A DNA stretch of 35,886 bases from Welwitschia mirabilis (GCA_051453625.1 JBOZIK010000001.1:107646845-107682730); one strand, 5' to 3'. Shown: positions 22,810 through 33,170, numbered from the stretch's first letter. Program-made: numbers and translations. The notes: generated by a model from the sequence alone, not told the origin.

Positions 22810-23530
22810 TTAAATTTGGTTTGGTAAGATAGCCCTAGTACCATAAACTAATTGAAATTGAGTTGTTCTTGTAGAAGTTTTTACTGTAGTAGGTAGGCCC
22901 ATAAAGTGAGAGGTAATTTTTCTGCCACATTTTAGGATTTCTTTGTAGTAATTTCTTGAAATAATTTATGATCACTTTATTCATATCCTTAACTTGAAAA
23001 TTTTATTGAGGATAATGTGGAGTAGAAAATAAAGGTTTTATCCTAACTTTGTTTAAGAAGTTTGTTAATCCAGCAGACTTGACTTAGGGACCATTATCAC
23101 CAATAGTGATACAAATATACTGAATATTGTGATGATGTGATCTAAAATGAATTTTTGGATTTTTTTTAATTATGTAATTATCTGATGTAATGGTATTACT
23201 TATACCAATTTCAAAAAGTATCACAATAAGAATGTAATTATGTTATTTAGATAAAGTTGGCATAATTGGATCACTAAATCCATACCCCATTTTCTAAAAA
23301 CCCAAATAAGATTAGATGGAAAAAGCTTAGTAGTTGGTTGATGTATTCTTAGTGAAAATATTTGATAAGTATGACATGTTTTTACCATTTTAAAATAATA
23401 GTTACTCATTATTTTTCAAAATAACCTGCTCCTATAACATAGGTTACTAGTGATTTTTCCCCTTAGTGGAAACCACATAAATTAGCATGTGTTTCTTTTA
23501 GGACATAAGTGTCTTCATTTAATTTTGGCA
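22810..23530 (-). pseudogene. Integrase of element B, degenerate
   Basis: The zinc-binding region reads LKETHANLCGFHxGEKSLV...GAGYF, then MVKTCHTYQIFSLRIHQPTT with the second Cys of the CxxC pair changed to Tyr. Next come WVFRKWGMDLVIQL (open frame 23221-23409), DNG-like VIMVPxVKSAGLTNF, and HYPQxNFQVKDMNKVIINYF, KLLQRNPKMWQKNYLSLYGP and SLWYxGYLTKPN. This matches the plant pattern FRKWGMDLVGP...HPQANGQVE..NK.I...LK....WV..LP..LWAYRT...SLVYG.EAVLP. Multiple stops. Confidence 0.85.
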
Positions 23531-23879
23531 TCTTAATAAGACACTATCATTTTAATTTTTGCATAGTTTATTTTGGATCATTGTAAAGCATGTACCTTGA
23601 TCTCAAAAATTTCATCTTTGCATAGATGTCAAGTTTTCTAGTAACTTTTGATTAGTGTAATAACTTATTAAAGTGTCATATCATTTATTAGTCAATTTTA
23701 GACTTTTTACAAATTGATTCATCTTATATTATGATGATTCTAGATGAGTTATTATTAGTTGTTCATTTAGAAATATTTAGATTAATTCTATGTGTGTGAC
23801 ATAATCTTTGAATGATAAATCCTTGAAATAACTTTAAGTAAAATTTGCAAGATAATTAGTAAATTAATTTTCATTTCTA

Positions 23880-24250
23880 ATAATAGCTAGAATTTCATAA
23901 TGATTAAAGGTATAAAGTGATGTTTTCACACTTTCAAGGAAAAAAATCTAAAATCTTTAACCTTTCTTTCTATTTATCTAAAAATTGGTTGATTACTAAT
24001 TGTGAATTATTGAAAATGAATGAGCTCTTAAAAACTATCTAAATTTCTATAGCGATTTATTTTAATAAGGATTCATATTCAATTATGCTTTTTTTTAAGA
24101 AGGAAAATTTAACTTAAAGGAAAATAGTAAACTTATTTTCTTACTCAATTAAAAAAAAAAACTAAAACTACTGTTTCTATTGGACATACTATCAAGGAAC
24201 ATTAGTACATTTGAATTATTTTTTATTTCTATAAAGTAAATTTCCTCATT
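23880..24250 (-). pseudogene. Second (archaeal-type) RNase H of element B
   Basis: The minus strand reads EIYFIEIKNNSNVLMFLDSM (24180-24250), where intact Tat elements have a W..YFDGA block. It continues SIIEYESLLK and NNSQLVINQFLDK (about 23990-24060), matching NxAEYEALI.GL and GDSQLVINQV. The catalytic Asp of the first block remains (FLDS); the Asp of GDS is Asn. This extra RNase H is what places B in the Tat lineage. Confidence 0.75.
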
Positions 24251-24299
24251 AGGGAATTATTTATATTTACCTAAGGTTTTACCTTCAACTTCTACTCAT

Positions 24300-24905
24300 A
24301 GATGTTCTATTTATTTAGTAATATATTAGCTTTAACTAACTTTTGAGATTGAGATTATAAGTTAAATTTGACGAGGATAGATTTCTATTTGACTAGATGT
24401 TTGCTACTAATAGAATATTTGAAAAATGTTTGAGTAAATTTTGGTTGTTGATTACAATTTTATTATTCATCATCAACTAATGATGAAACTTTGGTGAAGA
24501 AAAAACTAATCTCAAACATGTCTTTTTTGCATCAGTGTAATTTTTCTCAAATTTATGTAATGTCCTAATCTTGATATAATTCATTTCATTAGAATATCAT
24601 TATACTAATTGATAATGGTATATATGATAAGCANNNNNNNNNNNNNNNNNNNNNNNNNNNNNNNNNNNNNNNNNNNNNNNNNNNNNNNNNNNNNNNNNNN
24701 NNNNNNNNNNNNNNNNNNNNNNNNNNNNNNNNNATCATTATACTAATTGATAATTGTATATATGATAAGCAAAGGTAAAAATGTTGATCCAAATTTGGTG
24801 GACTTAGAATAGAGTTAGACATCAAATATTCTTTGATTTTATTGAAATCCTTTAAACAATTTTCCTTCCATTTGAACTCATGACCTTTCTTAAGTAGATG
24901 CATAA
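24300..24905 (-). pseudogene. RT/RNase H junction of element B
   Basis: The open frame from 24903 reads MHLLKKGHEFKWKENCLKDF, NKIKEYLMSNSILSPPNLDQ and HFYLCLSYIQLSIS, the well-conserved segment after the RT thumb (LLKK...F.W...C..AF..IK.YL..PPVL..P). The 100-N gap at 24634-24733 falls inside it, and the peptide CLSYI(Q/P)LSISIM is read on both sides of the gap because the flanks overlap. The rest of RNase H to 24300 is too broken to trace. Confidence 0.75.
24634..24733. other. Assembly gap of exactly 100 N with duplicated flanks
   Basis: 24596-24633 and 24734-24771 are the same 38 bases apart from one difference (GATAATGGTATA against GATAATTGTATA). This is a clear suffix/prefix overlap of adjacent contigs. 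Confidence 0.85.
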
Positions 24906-24929
24906 ATGATTTACATTAATACACCAATG

Positions 24930-25580
24930 CTAAAATGAATTGACATATCACTGGTAGTCTACCTTAAATACTATGGAATTATTTCAAGTTGTATAGTAAT
25001 GACCTATTGGTAATCACTGTGATCTCTTTGGGATCAATTTTAGTACCTTGTTTTAATACCATAAAATATAAGATTTTTTCTAATGGTGTATTGAAAATAC
25101 ATTTATTTGGATTAAGTTATAAATTATATCTCTTTACTTATTTGAAATGTTACTTCAAATCATTTGAATGATTGACTACTAATTTTAACTTCACTATGGT
25201 ATTACTAATGCCATCTTCTATATTGTGATGTTTTATGGCTATGGAATATGTGTGTGATTACTCTCTGATATGTTACATAGCATTCTTTAATCCAAAGGGC
25301 ATCATGACATAATAGAAAAAATGAGTTTAATAGAGGTTGTCTTTTATTGATCTTCATGATTGATAAAGATTTAATTATAACCTGAATAACCATTCATAAA
25401 TGATAAAAAGTCATATCTAATTATTCTTCCAACTAGAATGTTGATATTTAATAGAGGGTAACTGTCTTTTAGAATTACCTTATTTAAATTGTGATAATTA
25501 ATACAAATCCTAATTTAGTTGTTCTTCTTTGGAACAACTACCATGTATGATTGCTAGCTTAAATAATCTACCAATCAAAG
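24930..25580 (-). pseudogene. Reverse transcriptase of element B, degenerate
   Basis: The minus strand reads INYHNLNKVILKDSYPLLNI, LVGRIIRYDFLSFMNGYSGY with N and a stop (25560-25385), then LCHDALWIKECYVTYQRVIT and HIFHSHK (open frame 25205-25393). This matches DYR.LN....KD.FPLP.ID.LVD.......SFMDG.SGYNQI...MPFGLKNAGATYQR.MT.IFHD of Tat-type RTs. The catalytic YVDD box is not recognisable; the frame ends YRRWH before it. Confidence 0.85.
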
Positions 25581-25599
25581 AAAACTAGTAGTTAAAAGA

Positions 25600-26460
25600 A
25601 GTTCTATGTATTGTTTGATTATCAATGTAAGGAAAGGATTAAGTTTCATAACCTTTTATTTTACTTGGGTTGAATTTATTTTTATAATGAATTTATGCAT
25701 AACAATTTATTTTTTAATGCCTAGGATATCTTTGAAATGCCATGCAAATATGTATTTATTAGATGTTAACACACCTTTGATTTTGGATTTAATGTATTGT
25801 TGTAAATGGAAATTTATTTTGAGTAACTTTTATTGATCCTTGGGATCTACTTGAAAATTATATGTTTTGATATTTTTTCATTTTGCTGAAAATGATTTCT
25901 TTTTTTTTAAAATTTCATTATTTTGTACGCTTTAATATTTTCATTCATTTGTCCTTCATTCAAGTAAACATATGACTTTTCTAAAAAATTTCTATATCTA
26001 AAATTTATATTGTTAAAAGTAGTGTACTTTTCAACAAGTTTACTAGCTAAAATAACATGTAATGATGACTTTAATAAATTTTTCATCATGGAGATCTACA
26101 AAGAGAAAAACTAACATAAGAATTAGTGATTAAGATCTTAAATAAAAAGGGAATGTAAATAAATGCAATAAACTACTTATGACCAAAAAAGTGGAAATCA
26201 AAACATAAAGTGTTTAAAATGTAATTTTTTATGCCTTTTATTTTATTCTCTTTTTTTAATTTTATTTTTTCTTGTATTTTTTTGTTTTTTGTTTCTTTTT
26301 TTTTAANNNNNNNNNNNNNNNNNNNNNNNNNNNNNNNNNNNNNNNNNNNNNNAAAATTCATTAGAAAGGAATGGAGTTCATCCTAAATCCAATGGTTATG
26401 CATTAGAAATTTGTGAGATCTTCATTTTAAGAGAGTCCATAGGATCAAGTTCAAAATGTG
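25600..26460 (-). other. Protease-RT linker of element B, unresolved
   Basis: No conserved block could be traced here, although its position between the LLLGRPW-like block and RT implies former coding sequence. The minus frame at 25907-26089 is open but not recognised. A T-rich run precedes a 46-N gap (26307-26352). Confidence 0.4.
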
Positions 26461-26469
26461 AAAATAAAA

Positions 26470-27080
26470 TGATTCATTTTTTTGATATTGAGTGTAATGA
26501 TAGAGATGATGATTCAGATGCTACTTTAACATTTTCCACTATGTAATTTCTTTTTAGTGTTAGTGAGATCTTTGATCTAATAAAATTTAGCTTTTTACAG
26601 GGTAATGATATTATCGTCCTCATGTCCATAACCCAAGGATGATTGAGTAACAAGTTAAATGCTATAAAATTTTCAATCACATGGAATTTATTTTTTAAAA
26701 CTTTTAAGCCACTTCAACTAGTAAGATGAATGTTCCCTTAATTTATCTTTACAATCATTAAAGCCTTTGATTATTGTGTTCTTTTTTGAATTTAATAAGT
26801 GTTGTAAGTTGAGCTTATTGAGACATTATGATCTAATGACATTTACTTTAGCTTTGTAATTAACAAAGGCCCTAGCTACTTTAGTAGGTCTAATGTTTAC
26901 TCAAATATAAGATGGTTCAATGATTATATTCTTTTGAGAAGTAGATGAAATTTTCTTAAGTTAAAATTAGATTACTCCTTGATCCTTTTTTTTTTAAATG
27001 TTCACCTACTTTGAGATAGATTATTACTTTGGGGGTGATTCTATGGTTAAGCATTCTTCACACAATCTTTTGAATGCTTG
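26470..27080 (-). pseudogene. Protease region of element B, degenerate
   Basis: The minus strand reads NPHKQAFKRLCEECLTI (around 27080), RPTKVARAFVNYKAKVNVIR (about 26900), then the open frame 26474-26680 with FIAFNLLLNHPWVMDMRTII and SLPCKKLNFI. In intact Tat elements the last block is YNLLLGRPWIH..GAVPS.LHQKLKF, so the match is close. The DNGSSLN active-site block falls where VNYKAKVNVIR is read, and its catalytic Asp is not preserved. Confidence 0.75.
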
Positions 27081-27130
27081 TTTATGAGGATTAGTATTTT
27101 TAATTAACATGGAAAGATAAACATGTGACA

Positions 27131-27946
27131 CCTCATGTTACTATATCATTATTTATGTTGTAGTGTTTACCACTGTATCAAGGGCTGATAGGCATAAAAA
27201 CATCAAAACTATCATCAGAAATATAGGGAATCTAGTGCATTAAAGGAAGAGCCTTTTTGGCTATTATTGCTTAAAAAGAGTGTTGCCTCTATAAGTAAAT
27301 CAGAGAATGAAATATCCTAAGGAATTTCTTTACTAAATCATTGATATTTGCCACTAGAATTCCATCATATTCATTTGTTCTCCCTTTAACACTAATACCA
27401 ATCAAAGAAAAATGCTTTACATTTAGCCCAAGGTATCTGAGCTTTAGTGAGGACAAAAATAGAGAGTGCAATAAAAAAAAAGATTACTTTTTATAGTATG
27501 TTATGCAAATAAGCAATTAGAGGAAAGATGGAATAAAGCCTTTTTCTTTGACTACTAAATTAAGGACTCTCAAAATCCTCATATTTCTTGGATCTAGTTA
27601 TCTGTATTTTCTTTTTTAAAGCACATTTTTATTCATTGATGATTAATATATAGTGTATTTAAAAATTCTTAACTATTTTTTTGAGTTTCTTCTATCATTT
27701 CCTTTAAAGATAATTTTTGCATAGCATTTTCTTGACTGGATCTCTAAATTAGATTTTATGTGACCTCTAAAGACTTAAATATTAACATCATCAATGTAGA
27801 GTCTAATTATTAAATGTTGCTTTTTATCATTCATGATATAGAAAATGGTTTTCATTTATTATTTAATATCTTTTGAGAGAAAAATAAAATGGCACATGAG
27901 AATAGAATGTAGATCAACTGTCCTTCAAGTATAATTGCACTATTGA
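27131..27946 (-). repeat. Left copy of ~800-bp direct repeat
   Basis: Aligns in the same orientation with 31701-32481. Shared blocks include CTATCATCAGAAATATAGG, ATCTAGTGCATTA, CCCAAGGTAT, GCTTTAGTGAGG and TAGAGAGTGCAAT. Homology begins at ACACC(T/C)CAT and stops at CCTT(C/T)AAG. On the minus strand the middle reads LTKAQIPW with KKALPLMH in this copy, against LTKADIPW with KNALPLMH in the other, so part was probably coding. It may be the start of element B's ORF or part of an LTR pair; the sequence does not decide. Confidence 0.7.
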
Positions 27947-28317
27947 TTCTCTAGATAATGTTTTTCTTTTGATCATGTCCTACACAAAAAAGAATAGATA
28001 ATCAGCAATGTTTAGTGAAACACCTCCAAAACTTTGTTTAATATTTCTTTGTTTCAATTCTTTCACATCATCCTCTCATTCATTTCCTATTCATTTCACT
28101 TTTCTCATATCAGCTTACTATTCCTTGAATGTTTAAAAGTAGTCTAAGTCTTTTAATCAAATGATATCTTTACCACTAGAAAACACAAATATTAACCATA
28201 CACATTACCAAACCATAATAATAGGTACTGTAAAATAAAAAAATCTTTAAAGAAGAAGGTAAACAATGAACCTAAGAACAACGAGAAACTACTATAGGGT
28301 CTTTAGAGATTATGTAT
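27947..28317. other. Spacer left of the SCO1-like pseudogene
   Basis: AT-rich sequence with no clear coding match. It should include any remaining 5' exon (mitochondrial targeting sequence), which is too variable to recognise. Confidence 0.4.
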
Positions 28318-28748
28318 ATAGGAAAACAAGTAAGGAAAAGGCATATTAGTTCGATGAGTTTAGTATTTATGCTCATCATAGGAGTGAGATTACTTGTCTA
28401 ATTTAATAGAAAGAATGAACATCATATTAAAGGTACATATTTAAGGAAATACAAGTAAGAATTATAGGAGCAAATAACAAAGAATTTATAGGAAAGTTAG
28501 CTATTGGTGGGCCATTTAATCTTTTAAACGATGATAAGAAACCTATAACAGAACAATATTTCAAGGAAAAATGGATACTAATTTACTTTAACTTCACTCA
28601 GTATCTTAACGTTCGTCCACATGAGCTTCAGAATATGGTCTCTATCATTATTAAAATAAAAGAGGAATCAAATTTAAAGGTGGTATATGTATTTATTTTA
28701 GTTGATCTAGAAAGGAACCCTATTGAATAAGTGCATAATATGTTCAAG
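28318..28748 (+). pseudogene. SCO1-like cytochrome c oxidase copper chaperone, partial pseudogene
   Basis: SCO1 (plant HCC1) is an inner-mitochondrial-membrane thioredoxin-fold protein that delivers copper to the Cu-A site of COX2. The plus strand reads GKQVRKRHISSMSLVFMLII, GVRLLVxFNRKNEHHI (membrane anchor and juxtamembrane, 28321-28431). After one frame change it reads GKLAIGGPFNLLNDDKKPIT, EQYFKEKWILIYFNFTQYLN, VRPHELQNMV, KIKEESNLKVVYVFILVDLE and RNPIE-stop-VHNMFK (28491-28748). The order matches the SCO family: GGPF.L......YFGFTHCPD.CP.EL.KM...VFIS.DPERD. Both copper-binding Cys of CxxxC are lost (Tyr at 28602-28604, Arg at 28614-28616), and stops lie at 28399 and 28728. It ends AAG followed by GTAATA, a splice donor at 28749-28750. 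The following exon was not found. Confidence 0.92.
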
Positions 28749-28750
28749 GT

Positions 28751-29394
28751 AATAGTTACTAGAAATAGCATTTTTGGTGTTGGAAGGAGGAAATCCTAGA
28801 TGCATCATGGATGATGAGATCTTTAAAGGCATATTTTATTGATGAAAATATATGGGATGTAAATGGAATGGAAATGGAGAACTAGAGGAATATAAAAATA
28901 GTAAGTTTTGGGTAAATGATCATTTTATATTACTAATATTTGGATTTTTTTACTTAAGTATTTTACTTTAATTATTATATTTTTGAGAAATACATTACCA
29001 TTTTAAATGAATAAAATAATTTGTTTATGTCTTATAATTATATTATAGCTTGAGAAATTGGAATTCAATGAGAATTACTAGTTATATAAAATAACTTGCA
29101 TTAAAATTAGATGTAGAAGATTATATTACTACCGTTTAAGATGTACTAATGAATAATGTAAGAGTTGACATTATGCTAACTTTACCGTTAATGTATTAGA
29201 ATGCTATTTTAGCCATAAATTAGCCTTACTCTATGATTGCATATGAGGTTTACTAGAGTTTATGGTTATGTTAATGTAGCAGTTAATAAACAAACATCTA
29301 CTAATTTTTAATAATTAAGTATGTGACTGGAATGTGAAGTAGGAGTAAGTGAGAAAATAGATTATGAGATGAATAAATAATGGAGATAAATATA
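28751..29394. other. Spacer right of the SCO1-like pseudogene
   Basis: Follows the GTAATA donor and would be intron if the gene continued. I looked for the next SCO block (FHPKLIGLTG) and did not see it. Confidence 0.4.
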
Positions 29395-29790
29395 AAACAC
29401 ATGTATTGTATTACATAGTACATATGCATAAACATTACATATACATTATATTGTAATATATTACATTATAGGCATAATATAAAGTTCTATTATATTATAT
29501 GTATAACATTATATTACATTATGTTGTATTATAATATATTATATAAAATTGAGTTATGTCATAGTATTATAATATATTATAATATATTTTCATATATTTT
29601 ATTATATGCATAATATTACACATACACATTATATTATATTATATTATATTGTAATATATTACATTATATATAATTATATTATATCATATAATATTATATT
29701 ATATTACATCTTGTATATTATGTTATATTATATTATATGATATGCACAATAGTATATTATTTTATATTATGTTACCTCATATGTAGAAAA
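29395..29790. repeat. AT-rich array of TATTATATTA-like units
   Basis: Nearly pure A/T with scattered single C or G. Short units of the type TTATAT, TTACAT and ATATTGTAATATATT recur. A 26-base segment at 29445-29470 recurs exactly at 29643-29668, suggesting duplication inside the array. Confidence 0.75.
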
Positions 29791-30386
29791 CTACAAGTAT
29801 ATTATAAAGGTAGATATGTTTAATTATATACTAGAGGTAGGAAGGATGCCAAATCCAACATTTTAATGTTTGTATCTTCCCATTAGATTACAAGTATCAT
29901 AACCTCTTAAATAAGGGAGTAACTGTTAGTTAGACTACCACAATGTTCACATTTTCAAGCTTAAACATCTTTTATTAAGAGTTAAATGAACAATATATTG
30001 TATAGATTATATTGTATATGATTTGTTATGATTCCATTTAATTATGTATGTATAGTATAGTATACAATGATGCAGGTTTAGTAAATTTGTCAATGATTGT
30101 GATTGCTTTCAGAATATCTTAACACATTCTAGATATGTATCTTTAAATGTAATTCCTTACATGTTCATACATGTGAGTTAAATGTTCTAACTAGTTATTT
30201 GTTATCTTATACATAAAATGATATAATAATATGATTATTCTTTGATGCTCATTGAAATAAATTTGCATTCAATTAGTTGTCTTATCTTTAAATTTCTATA
30301 ATACCAGGTATATTAAGATAAGTTACTCAATCAGTGACATATGAGCTATTTATTTTGGCATTTTATACACTTTATATTAATATATT

Positions 30387-30438
30387 AGTTACCCTATAAG
30401 TTACCCTATCAAAATTGTGTGTGTGTGCGTGTGTGTGT

Positions 30439-30505
<67 letters not shown>
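30387..30505. repeat. 12-bp duplication followed by (GT)n microsatellite
   Basis: AGTTACCCTATA and AGTTACCCTATC are adjacent at 30387-30410. A GT dinucleotide run follows from 30417 to the gap, interrupted only by GC and GG variants near its start. Six-frame peptides of Cys-Val or His-Thr repeats here are artefacts of the microsatellite. Confidence 0.95.
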
Positions 30506-30685
30506 NNNNNNNNNNNNNNNNNNNNNNNNNNNNNNNNNNNNNNNNNNNNNNNNNNNNNNNNNNNNNNNNNNNNNNNNNNNNNNNNNNNNNNNNNNNNNNN
30601 NNNNNNNNNNNNNNNNNNNNNNNNNNNNNNNNNNNNNNNNNNNNNNNNNNNNNNNNNNNNNNNNNNNNNNNNNNNNNNNNNNNNN
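30506..30685. other. Assembly gap, 180 N, within simple sequence
   Basis: Left flank is (GT)n and right flank (AT)n. Such a compound microsatellite commonly stops short-read assembly. Confidence 0.9.
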
Positions 30686-30690
30686 ATATA

Positions 30691-30919
30691 TATACACATA
30701 CACCCATATATCTGATTTATATTAATATACATGTGTATTGTTATTATTCATGTATTAGAATTCCTTAATATATCTGATTTATATATATACATATACATAG
30801 ACATATACATACATAACTATATCTATGTATATATATCTATATACACATACACCCATATATCTGATTTATATTAATATACATGTGTATTGTTACTATTCAT
30901 GCATTAGAATTCCTTAATA
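30691..30919. repeat. Recent 80-bp duplication, offset 149 bp
   Basis: 30691-30770 and 30840-30919 differ at only 2 of 80 positions. The 69 bp between them are ATACAT-type simple sequence. The high identity contrasts with the strong decay of the retroelements. Confidence 0.9.
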
Positions 30920-31700
30920 GAAGTGGATGTTGTAATCTTAAGAGTTCTTGATTAGTTACCTCCTATACTTTTACACATAGCTACTATGCTTATATAAATA
31001 CACTTGTGTGTGATATCTATTGATGTTGATTTGAATATTGAGTTTTTACATTATTCTTTGAATTATTTCATACCTAAGTTATCACATATCACTGATACAA
31101 ACTGCTTTGATCTATCTTATGCTAATGTGTATTGATGGAGATTAGAACGAGGTCCAAGATAGAACTATGTGTGGTCTAAAATTCTTAAGATGAGGATTAT
31201 TTAGATGTAGTTACTTAGCTGTTGGTGTAACTAACCACTCAACTGCAACTTACACACTTCAATTAAGTCCTATTAATTAAGATATCTAATTAACCTTAAG
31301 ATTGGTTAATTTTATTTGTTAAGTGAGATATACTCACATAGTTTACTTGACATGAATCCTATGGATAACTAAGAGGTAAATCTCTTAGTCACAATCAAAT
31401 TATTCTACTATAATATTTAATCAATGAAATGTAACTTATTTTAGAGGGGGGAAAATCATGCTTTTAAGTCTAAGCCAAAAACTAGGTTGTGATATTTTGA
31501 TATTAGAGATTAGGCTTGGGGCCATTACTTAATCACTATATTACTCATTATTGTTAGTCAATAAAGTAGCTTTTAGGGATGGAAGCTTCTTAAGGGGGAA
31601 TAATGCCATTGTTTCTCACTCTATCACTTCGGTAATGGACTGGCTACAGCCAGAGGAACCAAATAAAGTAGAGTCTATGGAGTTGCTTCCCCTATAACAC
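30920..31700. other. Non-coding sequence, nothing recognised
   Basis: More mixed composition than its surroundings, for example around 31440-31690, but no open frame or known element was identified. Confidence 0.45.
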
Positions 31701-32481
31701 CCCATACCACTATATTATTATTTACGTTAAGGTGTGTACCATTGTATCAAAAATTAATAGGCATGAAAATAGTTAAACTATCATCAGAAATATAGGTATC
31801 TAGTGCATTAGGGGAAGAGCATTTTTGGATGGTATTAATTGAAAGAACATTACCCCTACAAAAAAATTGAAAAATAAAATCTCTTAAGTAATTCATTCAG
31901 TAAATTATCAATATCTGCCTCCAAAGCATCACTATTCTTATCACTTATCCCTTCTAATATTGACACCAAACAAAGGGGAATTCTTTAGATTCATCCCAAG
32001 GTATGTCAGCTTTAGTGAGGGAAGAATTAGAGAGTGCAATTAAAAAAAATTTTCTTTTTATGATATGTTTTATAGATGATAAATCATAAAAGATTAAATA
32101 AATCCTTTTTCTTTGATTATTAAATCAAGAACTCTTAAAATCATTATAGTTTTTTGATGTAGTTCGTCCATATTTTCTCTTTTGAAAGAAGATTTTTAAT
32201 ATATAGTTTATGTAAAAAATTCATAATTGTTTATTTAAATTTATTTTTCCATTTCCTTTAAACTAAAGTTTTACACAACATTCTTTTAACTAGATTTCTG
32301 AATTAGATTTTATACAATCTCTAAACACTCAAACATGATTATCATAAATGAATAGTCTAATTATTAAATGTTGTTTTTTACCATTCATGATATAAAAAAT
32401 GATTTTGATTAATTGTTTGATATCTTTTAAGGGAAAAAAAAGGGCACACAAGAATAGAGTGTAGGCTAACTATCCTTTAAG
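31701..32481 (-). repeat. Right copy of ~800-bp direct repeat, cut by A2
   Basis: Partner of 27131-27946. Homology continues to CTATCCTTTAAG (32481) and stops five bases before the TG that ends the A2 LTR. The left copy continues past the same point with unrelated sequence. This is what an insertion of A2 into the repeat, or a shared right boundary, would leave. Confidence 0.7.
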
Positions 32482-32485
32482 GCAA

Positions 32486-33170
32486 TGTTACAATACATAT
32501 TTATGTAACATTTACGTCCTAAGTAGAATCTTGTTAATAACAAATATAATGCATAAATACAACATGCTAATATAAACAGGAATAATCCAAATGTCATAAT
32601 CCATTGAAGGCCAAAGTAGGAAATAAGATAGCTACTTTCCACAAAGAAATACTTGCATATGAATCTACAGAAATAACTTGGAATGCATGAAAGTAAAATA
32701 TAATACACTCATGCAAAGCTAATCTAGGAAAAGGAAATAACAATGCACCTAACCTAAACTAACTAAGCACAACCTTGAAAAAGGTTGCCTTCATAACCCA
32801 TATTACTAGAAAAACTATCACATCTCTCTACAACTACAAGAATGGATCTTTGGCCCTTCAATCTCCTATCATGAGAATTTCAGGTGTAAACAAAGATAAG
32901 CAGGAGTCAAGAGCGAGATCTCTATTTATTAACCCAAATACACAACAATAAAGACAAAAAGATGCAGGTAAACTATAATGATCACATGAGGAGAAATGAA
33001 AAATATATGTGACAGAAGTTAGTGAATGTTCAATATAGATGTTACAACAGTGTTGTTTGGTTAGTCATCTAGACAATGGAAGAGATGATGCTACCTCATA
33101 ATTAATCCAAATCATAATCTAATTAGCACTTCTTTGCATAGTCATCCATACAGTCATCCATACAATAAGG
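32486..33170 (-). repeat. 3' LTR of A2, left end defined
   Basis: On the minus strand it shares CCTAGATTA(A/G)CTTT(A/G)CAT, ATGGATTATGACATTTGGATTA (partial, against ATGGAATTATGAATTTGGGTTA), TATATTAG..TGTTGTAT and the terminal TGTAACA with the LTRs of element A. The right limit is approximate. Within it lie the motif GTCATCTAGACAATGG (33064) and a 12-bp tandem pair AGTCATCCATAC at 33140-33163. Confidence 0.7.

Larger units (their letters stand above)
22810..27080 (-). mobile_element. Element B: pol of a decayed Tat-lineage Ty3/gypsy retrotransposon
   Basis: The minus-strand order is protease/spacer (about 26980-26470), RT (25580-24930), RNase H (24905-24300), second archaeal-type RNase H (24250-23880), integrase (23530-22810). 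A second RNase H between RNase H and integrase is the hallmark of the plant Tat lineage (Ogre, Retand and relatives). Neither LTR nor gag was identified with confidence. The direct repeat beginning at 27131 lies just upstream of the protease. Confidence 0.8.

Noticed and set aside
30372-30768. Long Cys-Val and His-Thr repeat reading frames on both strands.
   Set aside because: They are translations of the GT microsatellite and of N runs.
32466-32708. 80-codon minus-strand frame rich in Phe, Tyr, Leu and Cys.
   Set aside because: It lies within the A2 LTR and has LTR homology, so it is not coding.
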